Of a stretch of 45,998 bases of DNA, positions 16,826-25,572 are shown piece by piece. Made by a program: the position numbers and the translations under genes. Origin of the DNA: Puniceicoccales bacterium (GTDB taxonomy: Bacteria > Verrucomicrobiota > Verrucomicrobiia > Opitutales > UBA953); the NCBI GenBank assembly GCA_031280235.1, contig JAITHA010000085.1, forward strand, positions 1-45,998, read 5' to 3'. The number at the start of each line of letters is the position of its first letter. The stretch's first letter is position 1. The notes beneath the pieces were generated by a model that ran no database searches, was not told the origin of the DNA, and saw nothing but the letters and a program-made list of their open reading frames with translations.

Positions 16826-16840
16826 GGAAACTCAGTTTCC
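16826..16840 (-). promoter_or_regulatory. Perfect 7-1-7 palindrome upstream of the HTH gene
   Basis: GGAAACT-C-AGTTTCC on the plus strand, a perfect inverted repeat with a single central base. It ends 33 bases before the HTH gene start, in the 95-base gap to the TIGR03790 gene. Its size and spacing fit an operator for a dimeric regulator, most simply the HTH protein itself. It could instead form a short hairpin in the mRNA leader, although a one-base loop is too tight without opening the innermost pairs. Confidence 0.45.
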
Positions 16841-16888
16841 GGCGTGCATATTCGCAGAAATAAGACCCAAGGCAATATAAAAAATAAA

Positions 16889-18493
16889 TTATTTTTCTTC
16901 TGCTTTTTTCGGGCTGATGTTCCTCACCCTGGCCTCCAGGTTGGCGAGCAATGCATCATATTCCTCGCGCAGGCGTTTGCGGATAGGAGAGGGGAGCGAG
17001 GCATCGCGTTTCAGGATCAAGGCGTAGAGTTCAGTGGCATCATGTTCGAGAGAGTTTTCTTTAAGGTAGTGTGCGATTTCGATGAGCAAGCCGATGTCAG
17101 CCTGTGCAGTTTTGTCGTGAGAATCCCATGCAAGGGAAGGGTATTTTGCTATCTGGGCGAGGGCGAAAGAGAGGGGCAATGAAGGGTGGCGGCGTAGAGC
17201 CCCGGCTAGGACGGTCTGGGCTTCGGAGAATTTGTTTCGAGCGAGTAGCAGGTTTGCGTAGCGTAGAGAAACATAGGTGCCGCCGTGCAAATTATATTCG
17301 GAGTCGCTCGCATTTTCGATGCCCTCCAATTGCTGTTTGAAGGTGAAGAGTGTGGGTTTGTACAGGGGGTCGCCGATGAGGATGGTCTGCCAACTCCAGA
17401 CGGGTGTGGAGGCGACGTAGGCTTCGCCAACTTGGGCGCCGTTGAGCACGAATGCGAGAAAAAGAGGGGGGATGGTGGTCAGCTCGAGATAAGGCTCGGC
17501 GACATTGCCGAAAGTGGTTGTGGCACCGCGTGCGACGAGGGGGCCAGCCCAGCCACGGCTTGTTGAGCGGAGAGTGCTGGCGGAGAAACTGTGGATGTGC
17601 AGTGCGATGGCGCCGGGGACGAAGCGTAGCTTGGGGTCGGCGAAACGCCCGGCGATGTGCGCGGCATACCAGCCGAAATAAAACGCCGGTGCGTCGGCGC
17701 GTTTGTCGTAGTCGAGGAGCATGCCGCGGTTTTCTTCTGTGGTGAGATCAAAGCCTGTTTTGCGGAGTAGTGTGGCTGTTTCGCGCAGCCAGGCGTCGCC
17801 TTGGGCGTGCGGCCCGCCGATGTCCACATAGGCCCGTCCAGATAGGCCTCTTCTTTCGGCGAGTACGGCGTTTTCTACAAGTTTGCGGCAATCGTCGAGC
17901 GTTGGGCCGTCGAGGCGGGCCACGTGCATGACACTTTGGCGTGCACTTGCAGGAAGGGTGCCGGACGGGGCAAACAATGGGTTGGGGACGAAGCTTGTGA
18001 TTCGCGCGGCAGGCATGGCGAGGGTGGCGAGTTCGGAATCCACGGCAGCGACTGTCCGTATAAATTGGGCCGGGGGCGGTGAGGCGGGGGCGTGGTCGTT
18101 GTATTGAGAGTCTTCTTCGATGCGCAACGGGACGTCTTTACAGAGTACGAGATAGCCCACTTTATTGGTGGGGTTGCGCAAGCGACTGCGCCCGGCCTTG
18201 TCGGTGTTTTTCACCAAGTTTCCGCTCATCCATCCGCTTTTCACCAGTTTGTCGAGGAGGGGGTTCCAGAGGGTGTTGGAAAATTTGTCCCACGAGATTT
18301 CCTCCTCTTTGCCCAGGGGGAGTGAGATGAGGTTTTTGTCTGGGATGCCGCGTGTTTTCATATAGTAGAAAGCGAGCACCATGGAGTCGGTGCTTTCCCT
18401 GTTGGCGAGGACGAGGGTTTGCTCCGGGAGGACATCACCGCGAGCGGCATTGGTGAAAAATAGCAGTAATGTGATGAGGATGATGCGAGTCAT
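16889..18493 (-). CDS. TIGR03790-family exported protein
   Basis: A 534-residue protein with a signal peptide (MTRIILITLLLFFTNAARG). The opening of the mature part, VLPEQTLVLANRESTDSMVLAFYYMKTRGIPDKNLISLPLG, is the signature start of the TIGR03790 family. The core runs to ~residue 385, including GYLVLCKDVPLRI and a region ending TILIGDPLYKP. The last ~140 residues are helical and repeat-like (YVSLRYANLLLARNKFSEAQ), resembling a TPR extension. The family has no known activity; it occurs in genomes that carry exosortase, which suggests a link to envelope protein sorting or exopolysaccharide. It is the last gene of the argD-regulator-tolC-oxidoreductase row, 18 bases after the oxidoreductase. 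Confidence 0.8.
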   Translation of the reverse strand: MTRIILITLLLFFTNAARGDVLPEQTLVLANRESTDSMVLAFYYMKTRGIPDKNLISLPLGKEEEISWDKFSNTLWNPLLDKLVKSGWMSGNLVKNTDKAGRSRLRNPTNKVGYLVLCKDVPLRIEEDSQYNDHAPASPPPAQFIRTVAAVDSELATLAMPAARITSFVPNPLFAPSGTLPASARQSVMHVARLDGPTLDDCRKLVENAVLAERRGLSGRAYVDIGGPHAQGDAWLRETATLLRKTGFDLTTEENRGMLLDYDKRADAPAFYFGWYAAHIAGRFADPKLRFVPGAIALHIHSFSASTLRSTSRGWAGPLVARGATTTFGNVAEPYLELTTIPPLFLAFVLNGAQVGEAYVASTPVWSWQTILIGDPLYKPTLFTFKQQLEGIENASDSEYNLHGGTYVSLRYANLLLARNKFSEAQTVLAGALRRHPSLPLSFALAQIAKYPSLAWDSHDKTAQADIGLLIEIAHYLKENSLEHDATELYALILKRDASLPSPIRKRLREEYDALLANLEARVRNISPKKAEEK

Positions 18494-18511
18494 TTTTTTT
18501 GCTGAGAGGGT

Positions 18512-19981
18512 TTAGGTTTTGAGGCCGTGGAGATTGGCGATGGAAATGCCGGAGAGCATTGCGCCGACAATGCCGAGGAAGCCTTGATCGGTGCCGCAGA
18601 GGTGGAGGTTGGCGAGTTGTGTGCTTCCATCGCGGCACTTGCGTGGTGCGCCATAGATCGCTCCGTTAAGGCGCCTGGTGAAACGTTCTATTGTGAGGGG
18701 TGTGAACATGTCGCATTCGCGGATGGAGCTGGTGAAGGAGGTGTTGTTTACGGGAGGCAGATGGGCACGGGCGATGAGGGTCAGGCGTTCATGCCAGATG
18801 TGTTTGGCGGTGGCGCGGGCTGGGGCGTCCAAGGCGTGCCAGGCGGCATGCGAGGCTAGAGCGGTGACGCGCAGCCAGCCTTCCTCAAGTTGTCGCCCGT
18901 CGGCGTAGTCGTAGTTGTTGGGGATGCAGATGACGCCGCTGCGTGGGTCGACGAGTTCGTCTTGTCGTGGGGCGGCGTAGTGAAGGTGTTCGCTGTCACA
19001 AAAGAAAATAATGGTTTCGCCCCAGCCGAAGTCACTGCGGGGTTGTTTTCCCAGGACGGTAATCGTCTCGCAAAAACTGAGAGCGCCGATGTTTTCCCGG
19101 CCTGCATCGGCGGCTTGGTCGGAGCAGAGGCGCAGCGTTTCGGCGTAGCCAGCGCAGGAGAAAACGTGGTCGGCGGTGAGCATTTCACCGGTGTCGAGTT
19201 CGATGGCGGCGACGTGCCCTTTTTTATTTTCGGGTGCGTTGTTTTTTTCCACGTGGAGGCGGTGGACGCCGCAGTGCATTTTCCGCATTCCTCCCGCTTC
19301 GCGATATTTGTCGAGCAGGAGTCTGATGATGCGATAAACACCGTCGAGTGGGCGCGCAAAACCCTCGTGGAAGATGCTTTTCCACATGACGGCGAATTGG
19401 GGTAGATCCATGTCGTTTTCCCGAGCGCTGCCGTAGTAGGAAAGCGGGAGGAAGAGGGTGTCGACGAGGCGTTTATCAAGGATGTGCGTGGCGACGGCTT
19501 CACGGGCAGATGAGGGTTGGGCATTGAGGGCGGTTTCGTGAAAATCGCGGATGAAACGATCGAGGCGGCGGAAGGCGTCGATTTGCTTGGGAAAAGTGCG
19601 CGCTATTTCGGATTCGAGGACGGAGAAATCGTTGGTGAAACGTATGCGGTGCTCTGCGAAATGGATGGCCGAACCGAGTTGCGGCGCGAGGGCCAGCGCT
19701 TCGTGCGGGATGCGCAGCTGGCGCAAGAGCTTGGCGAGCGGGGTTCCTTTGGTACCGGGTGGCACGTAGTTCGTCAGCGCGTGCAGGCCTGTGTCAAAAC
19801 GTCGTTTGCCACGTGTGTAGTAGCTGTTGAGGCCGCCAGCGAGGGAGTGACGTTCGAGCAGGAGGACGCGTTTCCCAAAGTGTGCGAGGCGTATGCCGGC
19901 GGCGAGACCCGACATTCCTGCCCCGATGATGATGGCGTCGAAGTGTTGTCCGTGCAGGGTTGGCGCGCTTGTTTCAGTCAT
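18512..19981 (-). CDS. CrtI/retinol-saturase-like FAD oxidoreductase
   Basis: A 489-residue flavoprotein. The Rossmann FAD motif is near the start: DAIIIGAGMSGLAAGIRLAH, with ERHSLAGGLNSYY after the second strand. The C-terminal FAD-binding end reads LHLCGTDQGFLGIVGAMLSG. The layout is that of the phytoene desaturase/carotenoid isomerase/retinol saturase group, whose members act on polyenes or other lipids. Start: the ATG at 19981 places the FAD motif 15 residues in and overlaps the tolC stop by eight bases; upstream in-frame codons belong to tolC coding DNA. Genes for aryl polyene or carotenoid synthesis are not in the window, so the substrate is open. The overlap shows translational coupling with tolC. 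Confidence 0.8.
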   Translation of the reverse strand: MTETSAPTLHGQHFDAIIIGAGMSGLAAGIRLAHFGKRVLLLERHSLAGGLNSYYTRGKRRFDTGLHALTNYVPPGTKGTPLAKLLRQLRIPHEALALAPQLGSAIHFAEHRIRFTNDFSVLESEIARTFPKQIDAFRRLDRFIRDFHETALNAQPSSAREAVATHILDKRLVDTLFLPLSYYGSARENDMDLPQFAVMWKSIFHEGFARPLDGVYRIIRLLLDKYREAGGMRKMHCGVHRLHVEKNNAPENKKGHVAAIELDTGEMLTADHVFSCAGYAETLRLCSDQAADAGRENIGALSFCETITVLGKQPRSDFGWGETIIFFCDSEHLHYAAPRQDELVDPRSGVICIPNNYDYADGRQLEEGWLRVTALASHAAWHALDAPARATAKHIWHERLTLIARAHLPPVNNTSFTSSIRECDMFTPLTIERFTRRLNGAIYGAPRKCRDGSTQLANLHLCGTDQGFLGIVGAMLSGISIANLHGLKT

Positions 19982-21461
19982 TGTTCGGCGCAGTGTAGAG
20001 AATGTCTGCCGGGTCTTGTTCGATGCCGGAGAGAAATTGATAGTAGGCCAGCGTGATGTTGATTTGCTCTGTGGCGATCGCTTGGCGGGCGGCTGCGGCT
20101 TGTGTTTCGTTAACGGCCACATTAAATTCGGTACCGATGCCAAGCTTCAGCTCGCGGTGCGCACGCGCGAGGTTGTTTTCCGCAGATGCGAGGTATTGTT
20201 GGCGCAGGGCGAGATTTTCCAAGGAAATGCGGATTTGTTTCAGCTGGGCATCCAAAAGGTTGAAGCGGGCGATCTGGCGAGCGCGCAATTGGGCTTCGAT
20301 GAGGCGCTGCTGGGTTTTCAAGGCGCGGACGGTCGTGTTGGTGACGTCTCGGTCGAAGATATTCCATGAGCCAGTAAGGCCAGCGAAGAGCACGGTCTGC
20401 ATTTCGAAACGGTTGCTGTTGGTCTGGTATGGGTTCTGGGAAATGCTGGCACCGAGGTTGAGGTTCGGGAGCATCTGGGCGCGTGTCCGCGTGATTTCCT
20501 CGTCGAGAATGCTGATTTCTGTGCGTGCGTTTGCGACTTCGCCCGAGCTTTCTCCTGCGGTTTGGCGGAAAGCGGAGAGTTGTTGCTCAAGGAGTTTGCA
20601 ATCCATCTTTGGGGAGGAAACCGAGTTTGGGATTTCGTCGATGGAGAATTTTTCCACGCCTGTTGTCGCTTGGATGTTGGCGATCAATGTGGCGAGCTCG
20701 ATTTTGCGTTTGCTGAGGGCGATTTCCCTGTCGCGCATGGCGATGGCTCTGGAGCTGTGGTCGATTACAGAAATTTCGCCTATTTCGAAGAGGGCGTTGG
20801 CGTTTTTCTGGCGTGCGCTTTCGAGGGCAAGCTGTTTTCCCTGCACGTTTATTTCGCCTTTGAGGATGACGGCGCGGTAGAAATCTGAGCGGATTCTGTT
20901 GGCGAGCTGGCGCCATGCCAGTGTGGCGGATTGGCGGGCACTTTTTTCGCGCAGCAGGGCGGATTCTTTTTCTGCAGCGTAAGCCCCCCAGTGAAAAAGT
21001 GGGTAGCGTGCGGAGACGGAGTATGTGCCACTGAAGCGGTCGTCGTTGCCGCGATTTTCTCCCCGGATGAGTTTGAATTGGCCGAGTTGGTAACTGGCCT
21101 GGATGAAGGGCATGTGCTGTCGCCAATTTCGGAAGCGAAAGGCGTCGCGGCGTGCGATGTTGTACTCCTGCTCAATCATGCCTGGGCTGGCGATGGCGGC
21201 TTCGCGCAGGAGGCGCTCAAGCACGGGTTCTGCAGAAAAGCTTGCGAGAGCAGGGCTGGATGAGGCGGGTGACTCGGGTAGTTTATTGCCGGGGGTGATG
21301 TCTGGCGAAAAAACCTTGGATGCGGGAGGTGGCAGTGGAGCGTTTGCTGTTTCGCGGGAGGTGGAAAAACACCCAGAGCAGGAAAAGAGTACCAAGGCTG
21401 CGAGGGTGCCGGATGCCGGGGATGGGCAGAGGAAGGGCGAGTACGGAGATTTTTTTTTCAT
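19974..21461 (-). CDS. TolC-family outer-membrane efflux lipoprotein
   Basis: A 495-residue protein of the outer-membrane factor family, which forms trimeric exit channels for efflux pumps and type I secretion. A lipobox is seen in the leader (LAALVLFSCSGC, likely lipidated at one of the two cysteines, residues 28 and 31). A Pro/Ser-rich spacer follows, then the two repeats of long helices: ERLLREAAIASPGMIEQEYN in the first and QMLPNLNLGASISQNPYQT in the second. Length is typical. No inner-membrane pump or periplasmic adaptor gene accompanies it. It is downstream of an NtrC-type regulator (42 bases) and overlaps the oxidoreductase by eight bases, hinting that a product of that enzyme or the TIGR03790 pathway may be exported (inference). 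Confidence 0.88.
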   Translation of the reverse strand: MKKKSPYSPFLCPSPASGTLAALVLFSCSGCFSTSRETANAPLPPPASKVFSPDITPGNKLPESPASSSPALASFSAEPVLERLLREAAIASPGMIEQEYNIARRDAFRFRNWRQHMPFIQASYQLGQFKLIRGENRGNDDRFSGTYSVSARYPLFHWGAYAAEKESALLREKSARQSATLAWRQLANRIRSDFYRAVILKGEINVQGKQLALESARQKNANALFEIGEISVIDHSSRAIAMRDREIALSKRKIELATLIANIQATTGVEKFSIDEIPNSVSSPKMDCKLLEQQLSAFRQTAGESSGEVANARTEISILDEEITRTRAQMLPNLNLGASISQNPYQTNSNRFEMQTVLFAGLTGSWNIFDRDVTNTTVRALKTQQRLIEAQLRARQIARFNLLDAQLKQIRISLENLALRQQYLASAENNLARAHRELKLGIGTEFNVAVNETQAAAARQAIATEQINITLAYYQFLSGIEQDPADILYTAPNND

Positions 21462-21503
21462 TTTGGGTCGCCAGGGAATGGTGGTTTGGTGTGGGGCGAT
21501 GTT

Positions 21504-22922
21504 TCACACGTCCAATTCGGGCCATGCGATGAGTTTGCGGTGGATGGTGCGGCGGGAAATTCCCAAGAGTTCGGCGGCCTGGGTGCGGTTGCCTTTTGTC
21601 TCAAGCAAGGCCTGGCGTAGGAGGCGTTTTTCGTTTTGCACTTGGGAGAGCGTATTGCTCTCTGGCGTGCTTGTTTTTTTTTCCGGTTTTGCCGGGGAGA
21701 GCGTGTCGGGTATTTCGCTGCCAGTGGGCTGGGCATGAAAACGTGGGTCGAGGTCGTATTCGCCAAGGCTTGCGCCGCTGTGCATGACGACGAGGTTTTC
21801 GCAAAGATTGCGCAGTTCGCGGATGTTGCCTGGCCAGGCGTAGTTCACGAGGAGTTGTTGCGCACTGGGTGTTAGCGTGGGCGGGGGCAGGTTGTTTTCA
21901 TGGGAAAAATGAGCGAGGTAGTGGGTGAGCAGCGCCGGGATGTCGGTGGCGCGCTGGCGGAGGGCGGGGAGGTTTATCTGCACCACGCTGAGGCGGTAAA
22001 AAAGGTCTTCCCGGAAGCTGCCCTTGGCGACGGCATCAAGCAGGTTTTTGTTTGTGGCGCAGACAAGGCGTGTGTCCACCTCGATGGGTTTGTTGGAGCC
22101 CAGACGTTCGAGGGTGCGTGTTTCGAGAAAGCGGAGGAGTTTGATTTGGGTGAGGGCGTCTATTTCGCCGATTTCGTCGAGGAAGAGCGTTCCGCCGTTT
22201 GCGGCCTCGAAGCGCCCGATGCGGCGTTCGACCGCCCCGGTGAAGGCGCCTTTTTCGTAGCCGAAGAGCTCGCTTTCGAGAAGGGTTGCGGTGAGGGCGG
22301 CGCAGTGTGTGGCGACAAATGGGGCACTGGCACGCGGGCTGTTGTTGTGTACCATTCTGGCGAAAAGTTCCTTGCCTGTGCCTGTCTCGCCAAGCAGGAG
22401 GACTGTGGCGCGCGAGGGTGCGACTTGGCGTGCTTGGGCCATCACGCGCGTGAGGGCGGCGCTGCTACCGACGATGCCCGGCGCTTTGAATTTTTTTGGG
22501 GCAGTCGGCGTGGCGTGAGTGGCCTGGGGGTCGGGGTTTTCTGAGACGACTTTTTGCTTCTGGATGGCGCCGAGGAGGACGGTTTCGAGTTTCTCGAGGT
22601 TGAGAGGTTTGGGGAGAAAATCGTAGGCACCACGGCGCATGGCTTCGACGGCAGTTTCGACATTACCGTAGGCCGTCATCATGATGCAGATCGGGCGCGT
22701 GTCGGGTGGCAGGGAGAGTGTCTTGTCGATGACGCTGAGGCCGGATTTCCCTGCCATGCGCAGGTCGGTGAGAACGAGGTCGAAGCGCTCGTTGTCAAGG
22801 AGGCGGATGGCTTCGTCGGCGTCGCGTGCGAGGAAGATGTCATAGTCCACCTCCAGGGCGGCGTTTAGGCCGTCCCGCGTGTTTTTCTCGTCGTCGACGA
22901 TGAGGAGGCTTGGGAGACGCAT
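21504..22922 (-). CDS. NtrC-family sigma-54 response regulator
   Basis: A 472-residue regulator. The receiver domain (1-120) has the acidic pocket DD (10-11), phospho-acceptor Asp53 in LTDLRM, Thr83 and Lys105. The AAA+ domain (~150-385) has Walker A GETGTGKE (178-185), the sigma-54 contact loop GAFTGA (225-230) and Walker B GTLFLDEIGE. The Fis-like HTH is at the end (GNRTQAAELLGISRRTIHRK). All key residues are present, so it should activate sigma-54 promoters when phosphorylated. No histidine kinase gene is adjacent; the partner must lie elsewhere. It sits 25 bases after argD and 42 bases before tolC. I did not find a -24/-12 promoter in the short gap before tolC. Confidence 0.93.
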   Translation of the reverse strand: MRLPSLLIVDDEKNTRDGLNAALEVDYDIFLARDADEAIRLLDNERFDLVLTDLRMAGKSGLSVIDKTLSLPPDTRPICIMMTAYGNVETAVEAMRRGAYDFLPKPLNLEKLETVLLGAIQKQKVVSENPDPQATHATPTAPKKFKAPGIVGSSAALTRVMAQARQVAPSRATVLLLGETGTGKELFARMVHNNSPRASAPFVATHCAALTATLLESELFGYEKGAFTGAVERRIGRFEAANGGTLFLDEIGEIDALTQIKLLRFLETRTLERLGSNKPIEVDTRLVCATNKNLLDAVAKGSFREDLFYRLSVVQINLPALRQRATDIPALLTHYLAHFSHENNLPPPTLTPSAQQLLVNYAWPGNIRELRNLCENLVVMHSGASLGEYDLDPRFHAQPTGSEIPDTLSPAKPEKKTSTPESNTLSQVQNEKRLLRQALLETKGNRTQAAELLGISRRTIHRKLIAWPELDV

Positions 22923-22947
22923 GGCGTGGTGCTTGGGTTATGCTGGC

Positions 22948-24195
22948 TTAGGCTGCGAGGGTTTTGTCCAGAATGGCGACGCATTCCTGCAATTCTCCCG
23001 GCGTGGCCGTCAGCGGCGGCAAGAGGCGGATGACGTTGTCGCCAGCGGGTGTGGCGAGGAGGCCTCTCTGGCGTATGGCGGCGATGAGCGGGGGCGTCTC
23101 TGTGTGCAGGGCGAGACCGGCGAGGTAACCCACGCCGCGCACGCTTTTTATCGTGGCTGGATATTTTTGGGCAAGAGTGTGGAGTTGGGCGTGCCAGGTG
23201 TTGGAGCGAGTGGCGACTTTGTGGACGAGGTTTTCTTGGGTAAAAACCTCCTGTACAGCGAGTGCGGCGGCGCAGGCGAGCGGGTTACCGCCAAAGGTTG
23301 TGCCGTGTGAGCCTGGGGTGAAGAGGTCGGCGTGTTGTGGGGCGACCCAGATGGCACCCATCGGGAAGCCACCAGCGATTCCCTTGGCGAGGGAGAAGGC
23401 GTCGGCGGTGACATCGCAATGTTGAAATGCGAGGAATTTACCAGTCCGGCCCATGCCGCACTGGATTTCGTCAAAGAGCAGAAGGGCGTTATGCTTGTCA
23501 CACAGCTTGCGCAGGCCCTGAAGAAAGGCGGGCGTGGCGGTGGAGAGTCCGCCTTCGCCTTGGACGGCCTCGATGAGGACTGCGGCTGTGTGCTCGCCGA
23601 CAAGTCGTTCAAAGCTTTCCAAGTTGTTGAGCTCTCCGGCGAAAAAGCCGTCGAGCATGGGCCGGTATCCGTTCTGAATCTTTTCTTGAGGCGTTGCGGC
23701 CATTGCGCCGAAAGTGCGCCCGTGAAAAGCCTTGGCGGCGACGACGACACGGATGGCGACGCCCTCTTTGCCACCGGATTTTCGGAGTCCGTGCAGGCGG
23801 GCGAGTTTGAGCAGGGCTTCGTTGGCTTCGGTTCCGCTGTTACAAAAAAACATTCTCCCTGTTTGGCCATTTGTAGCGTTTGGGTTGTCGTCGTTTGCGT
23901 TGACGCGGGCGTTGATGGCTTGGGCGAGGCGTTCCTGGAGGCCGTGGCTGAAGAGGTTGCTTGTCTGGGCGAGCAGGCCTGCCTGGCGTTGGATGGCGGC
24001 GACCCAGTGTGGATGAGCGTGGCCCAGCGAATTGCAGGCGATGCCCATGCAAAAATCGAGGTAGCGCCGTCCTGCATCGTCCCAGACGTAGGCGCCTTCG
24101 CCGCGGGCGAGGGTGAGGGCGGGAGGTGCATAATTACCCAGCAGGCAAGGTGCTTGCTGCGCGGGCGTGAGGGCGGCTCCAGCGGTATCGTTCAT
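22948..24195 (-). CDS. argD: Acetylornithine aminotransferase
   Basis: A 415-residue class III PLP aminotransferase, converting N-acetylglutamate semialdehyde to N-acetylornithine in arginine synthesis. It may also serve succinyl-diaminopimelate in lysine synthesis, as many ArgD do. Seen: GEGAYVWDDAGRRYLDFCMG near the start, FCNSGTEANEAL (PLP phosphate binding), EAVQGEGG, LLFDEIQCGMGRTG with the PLP-ring Asp, and the lysine in FSLAKGIAGG that forms the Schiff base. Length is slightly above the family average (~400). It is first in a minus-strand row and followed within 25 bases by the response regulator gene. Its upstream gap to lpxB (133 bases) holds no arginine-rich leader or clear operator. 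Confidence 0.92.
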   Translation of the reverse strand: MNDTAGAALTPAQQAPCLLGNYAPPALTLARGEGAYVWDDAGRRYLDFCMGIACNSLGHAHPHWVAAIQRQAGLLAQTSNLFSHGLQERLAQAINARVNANDDNPNATNGQTGRMFFCNSGTEANEALLKLARLHGLRKSGGKEGVAIRVVVAAKAFHGRTFGAMAATPQEKIQNGYRPMLDGFFAGELNNLESFERLVGEHTAAVLIEAVQGEGGLSTATPAFLQGLRKLCDKHNALLLFDEIQCGMGRTGKFLAFQHCDVTADAFSLAKGIAGGFPMGAIWVAPQHADLFTPGSHGTTFGGNPLACAAALAVQEVFTQENLVHKVATRSNTWHAQLHTLAQKYPATIKSVRGVGYLAGLALHTETPPLIAAIRQRGLLATPAGDNVIRLLPPLTATPGELQECVAILDKTLAA

Positions 24196-24328
24196 GCTTT
24201 TTGGGAAGAAATTGTGAGTTTGAGAGAATGGATGCCTGCGGGCAGCTCAACACATTTTCATGTTGGCCATTTAGCGTTCTGAAAAACCAATTGGCAATTT
24301 GGGGTTTGGGCGGCAACTATGCCGGGTC

Positions 24329-25543
24329 ATGCAGCGAAGAGTCGAGATACCGGGGGAATTTGCCCCACCAGAGACGACGTGTGGCGTGGATGTGCTCTTT
24401 ATCGCGGGAGAACATTCTGGCGACGAGCACGCGGCGCGCGTCATTGAGAACCTGCGCCAGCGCAAGCCTGGGCTGCGCGTGGCGGCTTTGGGTGGCGGGG
24501 AAATGCGCGAGGCTGGGGCGCAACTGCTTTTTGATATGACGCGTTTTTCTGCAGTGGGTCTCGTGGAGGTGCTTTCGCACTACGGTTTTTATCGAGAACT
24601 TTTTACGCGGGTGCTTGCCTGGATACGCCTCCACCGGCCCCGCTTGATTTGTTTTGTGGATTATCCCGGATTCAATCTCCGCCTTGCCAGCGCCCTGAAG
24701 GCAGAGGGCCTGAGCCGCCAGGGTGGCGGCGAGATTGCCTTGTATTTCTACATCAGCCCGCAGATTTGGGCTTGGAAACCCGGGCGCCGTTTCTCGATGG
24801 CGCAGACCTTGGACAGCCTTGGTGTGATCTTCCCCTTTGAGGTGGATTGCTACCGCGACACGGATTTGGAGGCGCGTTTTGTGGGGCATCCCTTTGTGGC
24901 TCCCGGGCATGTCGCCCCTGTGCACTACGCGGTGGACGCGCCTGTGCTGCTCCTGCCCGGGAGTCGCCCGAAAGCTGTCCGCAAGATTTTTCCCGTGCTG
25001 TTGCGTGCGTGGCATTTGTTCCACGAAGCGCATCCTGGGCGTGAAGCTGTGGTGCTCCATCCCGGCGAGCCGGTGCTCGGCGTGTTGCGTGCGGTGATGG
25101 AGCGTTTTCCGGAGCAGGCCAAGGGCGTGCGCTTAGTGCAGCGCGAGCGCGGGGCGGCGGTGCAGCCTGCGGCGGCAGCCTTGTGCAGCTCGGGGACGAT
25201 GTCATTAAGCCTCGCGTTGGCAGGCATCCCCGGGGCGATTGTTTACCGTGCCAACCCGCTCACATGGTTTGTCGGGCGGCGCCTTGTGAGGGGCGTCGAG
25301 TATCTCGGTATTGCCAATATCCTGCTAAAACGGTCCGCTTGGCCGGAATATTTGCAGAGTGAGGCCAACCCCACCGCGCTGGCGGCCCGGCTCAAGATCT
25401 GCCTCGAAGACTCGGCTGTGGCCTATGCGGCCCAAGAGGATGCTGCGACCTTGCACAGCATGTTGGGCGGTGGCGAGCCAGGCTTCACCAGCCCGGTGGA
25501 GTGGCTCTTGGAGAGCCTGCCGGGGCAGGGCGTCGGCGCCTGA
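24329..25543 (+). CDS. lpxB: Lipid-A-disaccharide synthase
   Basis: A 404-residue GT19 enzyme joining UDP-2,3-diacylglucosamine and lipid X into the lipid A disaccharide at the inner membrane face. Seen: VLFIAGEHSGDEHAARVI near the start, DMTRFSAVGLVEVL, ICFVDYPGFNLRLA, YYFYISPQIWAW-type block (ALYFYISPQIWAWKPGR), VGHPF, LLPGSRPKAVRKIFP and the acceptor loop CSSGTMSLSLALAGIP. The ATG at 24329 gives a ~20-residue lead; an in-frame upstream start at 24299 is less likely. rodA/ftsW begins 29 bases after its stop, so the two are probably co-transcribed. Together with lpxI at 29031 this shows that the organism makes lipid A. Confidence 0.92.
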   Translation: MQRRVEIPGEFAPPETTCGVDVLFIAGEHSGDEHAARVIENLRQRKPGLRVAALGGGEMREAGAQLLFDMTRFSAVGLVEVLSHYGFYRELFTRVLAWIRLHRPRLICFVDYPGFNLRLASALKAEGLSRQGGGEIALYFYISPQIWAWKPGRRFSMAQTLDSLGVIFPFEVDCYRDTDLEARFVGHPFVAPGHVAPVHYAVDAPVLLLPGSRPKAVRKIFPVLLRAWHLFHEAHPGREAVVLHPGEPVLGVLRAVMERFPEQAKGVRLVQRERGAAVQPAAAALCSSGTMSLSLALAGIPGAIVYRANPLTWFVGRRLVRGVEYLGIANILLKRSAWPEYLQSEANPTALAARLKICLEDSAVAYAAQEDAATLHSMLGGGEPGFTSPVEWLLESLPGQGVGA

Positions 25544-25572
25544 AGGCTCTGGCGTTGCCTCGCACGGCAAAG

